Positions 57,560 through 64,000 of a DNA stretch of 64,000 nucleotides are shown in pieces. Under the pieces are notes generated by a model, which saw only the letters and a list, made by a program, of their open reading frames with translations, was not told the origin of the DNA and ran no database searches. The DNA comes from Rhizomys pruinosus. Taxonomy: Eukaryota; Chordata; Mammalia; Rodentia; Spalacidae. The position numbers and the translations under genes are program-made. Every line of letters starts with the position of its first letter. Within the stretch, counting starts at the first letter, position 1. The stretch is from positions 832,162 through 896,161 of the forward strand of contig VZQC01008856.1 of the NCBI GenBank assembly GCA_009823505.1, given 5' to 3'.

Positions 57560-58260
57560 AACACGTTATCCTGTGCGTGCCTTTAATCTCAGTACTTGGG
57601 AGGCAGAGGCAGGTGGATCTCTGTGAGTTCAAGGCCAGCCTGGTCTACAGAGTGAGTTCCAGGACAGCTGGGGCTACAGGGAACCCCGTCAAAAAAAAAA
57701 TACATCACCATTAGAAGAGGCAGAAGCAGGAAGGACCAGACAGACACCTTCACAGAGGCCATCCGAGCTTCATGCGTCGTTTTTTTTTTTTTTTGGTCTT
57801 TTCAAGACAACAAAGATCTGCCTGCCTCTGCCCTCTAAGTGCTAGGATTAAAGGCGTGTGCCACCACACCTGGCTAGCTCCATGTTTTTAATTTCTAAAA
57901 GCACGTTTCATTTTTGTTTAATTATTTTTTTGTCTTTTTGAGACAGGGTCTCCCTGGAGCCCCAGCTGGCCTGGAACTCACTACATAGACCAGGCTGGCC
58001 TTGAACTCACAGAGAGCCACCTGCTTCTGCCTCCTGAGTGCTGGGATTAAAGGAGTACGTCACGATACCTGGCCCTCTTATTTATTTTTTTGTGTATAAG
58101 TATTATAAGTATTTTTCCTGCATATAAGGGCACCAAGTACGTGTATTGCCTACAGAGGCCAGAAGAGGGCATCAGATCCCCTGGAACTGGAATTAGAGAC
58201 AATGTTAGCCACCATGTGGGTGCTGAGAAATGAACCTTGGTTCTCTGCAAGAGAACCCTT
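57560..58260. mobile_element. B1 (+), two B1 (-) and B2 (-) cluster
   Basis: Sense B1 (about 57568-57690), antisense B1 with internal deletion (about 57780-57876), antisense B1 (about 57928-58074), antisense B2 (about 58078-58258). Confidence 0.88.
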
Positions 58261-58467
58261 TATTATACAGCTTTTACTAAAGGTGAGGTAAGCATGAAAC
58301 ATTGTATTAAGGTTGCAGAAGATTTTAATAAAAGTTACAAATCTTTTTCTAAAGCCCTGGTACCAGTTCAAGATTCTTTGTGGGCAGGCAAGGAACACTT
58401 GTAACTGACCATGTCTAAGATCCAGGCAATTAGCCAACAAACTGGTATTGTAAACATTGTATTTTTC

Positions 58468-58705
58468 GGGGCGGAGAGATAGCCTAGCGGTAAGAGCGCC
58501 GCGCTACTTGCAAGGACCCGGTTCGATCCCCAGCACCACAAATGGCAAAAAAAAAAAAATCCAATTCCAGGAGAACTCTCCAGTTCCAGCTGGAATCGAG
58601 ACCCTTTCTGACCTCCGCGGGCATTGCACGACAGGGTGCAGACATGCATTGCAGACAATACATTCATACACATACAAAAAAAAAAAAAAAAAAAAAAAAA
58701 ACATG
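58468..58705 (+). mobile_element. Young B2 SINE with many small indels
   Basis: Sense B2. (A)CATTGTATTTTTC and CATGTATTTTCAGG flank it. An A13 run replaces part of the middle. Confidence 0.9.
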
Positions 58706-58798
58706 TATTTTCAGGAACATGCAAAAAATTAAATGCAAGCAAGAGAAAGTTGATCAACATTCCCATAGATGGTTGGCAATTAAAAATCTATGTAATTG

Positions 58799-58980
58799 GG
58801 GCTGGAGAGATGGCTCAGCAGTTAAGATCTTCTCTTGGATCAAGTTCGTTGCCAAATGGCACTACAGCCATCTGCAACTCTAGCTCCAATGGATTTGATG
58901 CCCTATTCTGGCCTCTGTGGGTACTGTACTCATGTGGCACACACAGAGACATAATAAATAAAAAAAAAAAAAAAAAAAAA
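58799..58980 (+). mobile_element. Older B2 SINE
   Basis: Sense B2 with a lost segment in its head and an A-run tail next to the eIF1 retrocopy. Confidence 0.85.
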
Positions 58981-58988
58981 TTTTGTGT

Positions 58989-60480
58989 TTTTTTTTTTAA
59001 TTTCTGAAACAGTTATTTAATAAGATTTAAATACATTACATGACATTAAAACTGGAAGGGAAAAGAAACCAAAAACCAGTTTGTCCCTTCACATGGCACT
59101 GGGCAGCTGCTGCTAGTGAGTGGCAAGCTCTACAGCTAGCTACATGACCGATGACATCAGCTTGGTGTTTATTCCCTTGTCAGAAGTTTAACTGATAGTA
59201 GGGTGGCCTCACGTTCGGTTTTATGTCCTTTACTAGGCCCTGGGGGCAAGCCAGATGTCCTATCACCTCACTGGAGGGAAGTGGCCCTTTTGGAATTCTG
59301 GTGACCCTGTCAGGTTAAAGACCAGGGGTTTTTGTTGCCAGAGACTCCCTCTAGCGGCCTACCTGCTGTTGCTGCCTCACCCCATCCTCTCCTGATTCAT
59401 GTGGGCGGTCAAGAGAGGACATTCTGCTAGGGCAGGGGGGGTCTGCAGAGGGAGAGCTAAGGAGCTTCTGGCCAGACATAGCCTTCTGTGGTCTTGGGGC
59501 TCTGGGCTTGGCTGAAACATCATTATTGCTCTGTTTCAGGCAATACACTGCCAGGCGCCTACTGCTTGACCTCTGTTTAAATGAGGGTCTTCAAGACTAG
59601 ACAGCATGGCTCTTTTCAGTTTATTGCATGAAGGAGTTACACTAGTCCAAGTTAAAAGTAGACCCTAGGGGGCTGGAGAGATGGCTCGGCGGTTAGGAGC
59701 ACCAACTGCTCTTGCAGAGGACCCGGGTTCGATTCCCAGCACCCACATGGTGGCTAGGAACCATCTTTAACTTCAGTTCTGGGGGAATCTGACGCCCTCT
59801 TCTGACCTCTGAGGCATTGCATGACACGGGTGCACAAACCTACATGCAGACAGTACATTCATACACATAAAAAAAAAAGCAAACTCCTAATGGTTACATT
59901 ATTTAAACTGTGAGGTTTTTAAACTTGTGACAAGGGACAGAAGGGAAATTCTACTCATTGCAAGGAACCCCTCACTTAAACTTCAGAGAGCCGTGAGCAC
60001 TTCAAGCCCATGAACCTTCAGATGGTCGTCCCTAGCCAGTCCAGTGTCTGTCAGGAACTGGTCACCCTGTAGCTGAGTTACTTCTCTGTATTCTGGATGC
60101 TCAATTAAAGGACCATTGCAGGCAAATTTCTTCTTAAACCCCTTCACTAGTTTCTTTTTATCATAATCATCAGCGGTCCCTTGGACAGTAGTAAGGGTCT
60201 TCCTGCCATTTCTCTGTTGAATTCTTATATGGATAGAATCCTCAGAGCCAGCAGGAAGCAGGTCATCACCCTGACCCACATCAGCAAAGGGGTGGAAAGA
60301 GTAGAGTTTCTGTATAGCAGACATACGATACAATTCCTTTTCCTCGGTGGAAACGGCCTGTGGAAGGCGGGTGGGGTGCAGGTGGGGGGGTGGGGGCGAC
60401 AAACGGACACGGAGCATTGGGAAGCAAGGGGGCTTGAGGGGGAGGCAGCTGAGTCCTCTGCGGCAGGTCAGTGACTGGGT
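58989..60480 (-). pseudogene. Eif1-ps: eIF1 (SUI1) processed retrocopy, nearly full length
   Basis: The minus-strand start at 60324 reads MSAIQKLYSFHPFADVGQ, then DDLLPAGSED, IHIRIQQRNGRKTLTTVQG, KKLVKGFKKKFACNGP and DDHLKVHG. This is translation initiation factor 1, which guards start-codon selection on the 40S subunit. Codons for about six residues after QLQGDQ are missing in frame, and the stop is lost, adding a few residues to end near 59983. The upstream GTATCG context resembles the eIF1 leader. A long 3' UTR runs to an ATTAAA (complement at 59016-59021) and an A-tail (T-run 58988-58998). A B2 at 59668-59880 later split the UTR. TTTTGTGT at 58981 and 60481 is a likely target-site duplication. 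Confidence 0.92.
59668..59880 (+). mobile_element. B2 SINE inside the eIF1 retrocopy 3' UTR
   Basis: Full-length sense B2, so it inserted after the retrocopy. It ends with an A-run at about 59870-59879. Confidence 0.93.
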
Positions 60481-60490
60481 TTTTGTGTGC

Positions 60491-63400
60491 TTTTTTTTTT
60501 TCTTCCTTTTTATTTTTAATATATATTTTTCTCAGTATCAATCTCACCCGTCCCCCACCCTATCCCCCACCCCACCAGAGCTCATCGCATTCTGCCAAAC
60601 ATGCTTTCTCTCTCTTTCTCAGTCTTCTTATATTCTCCATGAGGAAGTTGACTGTTTTGAGCAGAAGTTCACTGTTTCAGTCAGTTCCTTATGCAGTCTC
60701 TTTCTGTTGTTGTTGTTTGTTTCCACAAATGCATTGAGCCCCAACTGCTTTGTACAAAGCTCAGGGGGCCCTACACAAGAAATACTTCAACTGGGTAATT
60801 GGCACAGCCATCCACAGTGAGGGATACCATTCATCGTTTTGTTTTTCTGGGACTGTGTTACTTCACTCAGCATGATGTCCTCTAGCTCCAGCCATTTTCC
60901 TGCCAAGCTCGTTGATGTCGTCTTTCTTTACTGCTGCCATAGAACTCCCATTGTGTAGATGTACCACATTTTTCTCTGTCACTCGTCAGTTGAGGGCTTT
61001 AGGTTGGTTCCAGCTCTTGCTATTGTGAAGAGAGCTGCAATAAACAGGCCGTGCATGTATCTCTGTGGTGGCGTAAGTCTTGAGGGTACATGCCCAGGCG
61101 TGGTATGGCTGGGTCGGGTGGCAAGTTCATTCTAAGTGCTCCAAGGGTTCTCCACACTGTTTTCCTTAGTGGCTGTAGAGGTTTACATTCCCACCAGGTG
61201 GATGAGTGTTCCCCTTTCCCACAAACCTCTCCAGCAATTGGTATCATTTGTTTCCTCTGTCCTAGCCAGTCTTACTGGAGTAAGATGATATCTTAAAGTG
61301 GTTTTCTTTGCATTTCCTTAATGATTAGTGATGTTGAGCAGTTTTGAGGTGTTTCCAGACATCTCTACTCCGCTTGTGAAGTCTCTGTTCAGTTCTTTCC
61401 TCATTATTGAGCGGTTCGTTTGTTTTCTTTTTTCTTTGTTTTTTGAGTAGTTTATATATTCTGGAAATCAATGCTTTGTCAGTTGTTATCTGCAGTGAAG
61501 GTTTTCCTCCCCCTCTGTGGTTTCTCTTCACCTTCCTTGATGTTTCTTTTGATGTACAGAAGCTTTTGAGTTTGATGAGGTCCCATTTGTCAATTGTCGA
61601 CCTTAATTCTTGTGCAGCTGCTGTCTGATTTAGGGAAGTCTTTTCCTATGCCTATGTCTTGTATCTGCTGCCAACTTTTTTTCTATCACCGTCAGAGTTT
61701 GGGGTTTCATGTTGAGGTCTTTGAATCCATCTGGATGTTGGACAGGGTGAGATGTAGGGGTTTAATTTCTTCTTCTACAATGGTGATCCAGTTTTGCCAA
61801 CACCACTTGCTGAAGATGCTGTCTTTTCTCCATTGTGGTTTCTTGGCCCCCTTGTCAAAAATGAGATGGCTGAAATTGTATGTGCTCAGATTTGGATCTT
61901 CGGTTTTGTTCCATTGTCAACAGGTCTGTTTTTGTGCCAGTACCAGGGCTGTTTTTATGACTATAGCCCTGTAGTATAGTTTAGAAATCTGGTATAGAGA
62001 TCTCCTGTGTAGCTCTTTTCACTCAAGAGTTGTATTTGGCTATTCGGGTCTTTTGGTTTCTCCAAATGGATTTAAGAACTTTGTTTCACAAGCCTGTGAG
62101 TGAAACTCTTGGGGATTTTGATTGGGATTGCATTAAATCTATAAAGAGTTTTGGTAAAATGGACCTTTTTACAATGTTAATTTTCCCAATCCATGAGCAT
62201 GGGAGGTTTTTCCATTTCTGAGGTCTTCTTCAATTTCCTTCTTTAAGGGTTTTAAAATTTTTTGTTGTAGGGTCTTTGGTGTCTTTGGTTAGGTTTGTTC
62301 CTAGGTATCTTATTGTTTTTGAGCTATTGTGAGTGGGGAGTCTCTTTGAATTCTTTCTCCAGTTGCTTGTTCTTGGTGTAAAGAAAGGCCATTGATTTTC
62401 TAAGGTTAATTTTGTATCTGCCACTTTGCTGAAGCTGTTAATCGTTTTTTCTAGGAGTTTTCTGGTGGAGTTTTTGTCATCCCTTAAGTAAACAATCATA
62501 TCATCGCAATAGGGATAGTTTGACTTCCTCTTTTCCAATTAGTACTCCTTTAATATCCTTTCTTGCCTTATTTCCCTGAGCAAGTGTTTCAAGCACTTAT
62601 TGAAGAGGAGTGGTGATGGGGGCAGCCTTGCCGAGTTCTACCTTTAAGGGATGTTTCCGCTCATTTCCCCATTTAGGATGATATTGGCTGTGGGTTTCGT
62701 ATATGCTTTGATTACATTGAGGAATGATCCCTCCAATCCAATTCCTTCTAGGACTTTAAGCATGAAGGGATGTGGATTTTGTCAAAGGCTTTTTCAGCAT
62801 CAATTGAGATGATGGGTGGTTTTTGTCTTGATTCTGTTTAGTGTTTGATGATGTTTATTGATTTTCGTATGTTGAACCATCCCTGCATCTCTGGTATGAA
62901 TCCAACTTGGTCATGTGGATGATCTTCTTGATGTGGGTCTGTATAGCGATTTGCCAGTATCTGTTTAGAATTTTGGCATCTGTGTTCATGAGGGAATGGG
63001 TCTATTTCTCCTTTTTAGTTCTGTCTTTGCCTGGTTTTGGTATATGAGTGATGTTGGCTTCATAGAAGAATTTGGGAGAATTCCTCTGATTGTATACTTC
63101 TAACAGTTTCAGAATAATGGTTGTAGGTTTTTTGAAATTTTTATAGAATTCTGCTGTGAAACCGTCTGGGCCTGGGCTTTTTTTAGTTGGGAGGTTCTTA
63201 CTACATCCTCTATTTCTTCAATGTTATGGGTCTGTTTAAGCTGCTGGTCTCCTCTTGGCCAAGCTTTGGTGATTCCAAGAGATTTCAGATATTCATCCAT
63301 TTCTTCTCGATTTTCCAACCTTGGTAGAATATAGGTTCTTGTAATATTCCATATAATTTTCTTGATCTTTTCCATGTCCGTTGTGATATTCCCTTTCATC

Positions 63401-64000
63401 ACGATTGTATTGATTTGGAGTTGTTCCTCTTTCTTTTTTGTTAACTGGGCTAGAGTCTTCTATCTTGTTTACTTTCAAAGAACCAACTTTTGGCTTCATT
63501 GATTTTTTTGTATTGTTTTCTTTGTTTCTATTTCATTGATTCTGCTCTGATTTTTGTTATTTCTTCCTGTCTGTGCATTTAGGTTCATTGTTGTTTGCCT
63601 CTCAAGTGCTTTTAGCTGTAGTGTTTAGATCATTCACTTGTGCTCTTTCTGTTTTTCTAATGTAGGCACCCAGGGCTATAAATTTCCCTCTTAGGAACTG
63701 CTTTTAAGGTATCCCATAAGTTTTGTTGTGTTGTATTGTCATTGTCATTCAGTGTCCAGGAATGTTTTTATTTCTTTCTTTATCTCTTCTTGACCCATTC
63801 ATATTCAGAGTGTGTTGTAGTCTCCAGTGTTCTTGTAGCAGGAGGGCTTGTCCTGTGTTGATGTTGAGCTTCATTTTGCACTGTGGTTGACAGGATGCAT
63901 GAAAATTATTCAATCTTTTGTATTTGTAGAGGTTCTTCTGTGTCCCAGGATGTGGTCAATTTTGGAGAATGTTCCGGGGGTGCTGAGTAGAAATGTATTC
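60491..64000 (-). mobile_element. LINE-1, antisense, 3' end to ORF2, runs off the window
   Basis: The T-run at 60491 marks the A-tail. Minus-strand fragments encode L1 ORF2 reverse transcriptase and C-terminal pieces, for example DDMIVYL and NSTRKLLEK near 62230-62538, KALISRIYKLLKKQ near 61325-61531, and NREEMDEYLKSLGI near 63109-63402. Reading frames are broken repeatedly, so this copy is inactive, although some breaks could be consensus errors. ORF1, the 5' UTR and the start of ORF2 lie beyond the window. Confidence 0.93.

Larger units (their letters stand above)
42681..64000. other. Intergenic region downstream of Septin9
   Basis: No intact gene is recognised. The unique stretches 44150-45230, 45330-45900, 46420-47090, 47780-49370, 50650-51780, 52640-52740 and 53040-53360 hold open frames only of chance type. 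The AT-rich clusters at 48500-48620 and 51120-51190 are possible regulatory sequence. Confidence 0.7.

Noticed and set aside
57112..57564. 150-codon minus-strand frame
   Set aside because: It lies within repeat block B. The equivalent frames in the other two blocks are not alignable over their length, so it is probably chance.
1..64000. A novel defence, biosynthetic or mobile gene system
   Set aside because: No cluster of unexplained coding genes exists. Everything coding is Septin9, retrocopies or transposable elements of a mammalian genome.

Overview
This is a window of a rodent nuclear genome, almost certainly a muroid (mouse/hamster/mole-rat-like). Dense B1, B2, ID/B4 SINEs and a rodent-type L1 show this. 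The B2 copies share a 3' half (a GTGTCGTGCAATGC core) unlike the mouse B2 consensus I know, so I do not name a species. A single N at 34943 shows this is a draft assembly.

The only intact protein-coding gene is the 3' half of Septin9 on the plus strand. Positions 1-29457 are intron upstream of the first coding exon seen here. That intron contains a GC-rich, promoter-like block at about 7000-7400, which may drive the short isoform. Eight coding exons lie between 29458 and 40937, and the 3' UTR runs to about 42680 with an AATAAA at 42653. Summing the exons from the ATG at 29490 gives 911 nt. Adding the one expected exon that is absent (97 nt) gives exactly 336 codons, which matches the known 335-residue short septin-9 isoform. 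The absent exon encodes the end of the GTPase domain and part of the septin unique element. It should lie between 34494 and 40084, and the N at 34943 lies in that interval, so I infer an assembly loss rather than a biological deletion.

Within the intron that follows (34495-40083) lies an antisense, 5'-truncated, frameshifted transaldolase (Taldo1) retrocopy at about 37737-38432. Downstream of Septin9, 42.7-64 kb is intergenic and repeat-rich. It holds SINE clusters, compound microsatellites, a solo LTR interrupted by two B2 copies (53364-54281) and a diverged three-copy block with long CTAT arrays (52.7-57.5 kb). It also holds an antisense eIF1 retrocopy with polyA, ATTAAA signal and candidate target-site duplication (58989-60480), and an antisense L1 from 60491 past the window end.

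There is no operon, CRISPR array, phage or other new multigene system here. The most consequential observations are the lost Septin9 exon, a cluster of three miR-182-type seed sites in the Septin9 3' UTR, the intronic promoter candidate, a 184-bp indel-free duplication within the intron, and the diverged triplication downstream. SINE boundaries are approximate (within about 10-20 bp) unless a target-site duplication is given.
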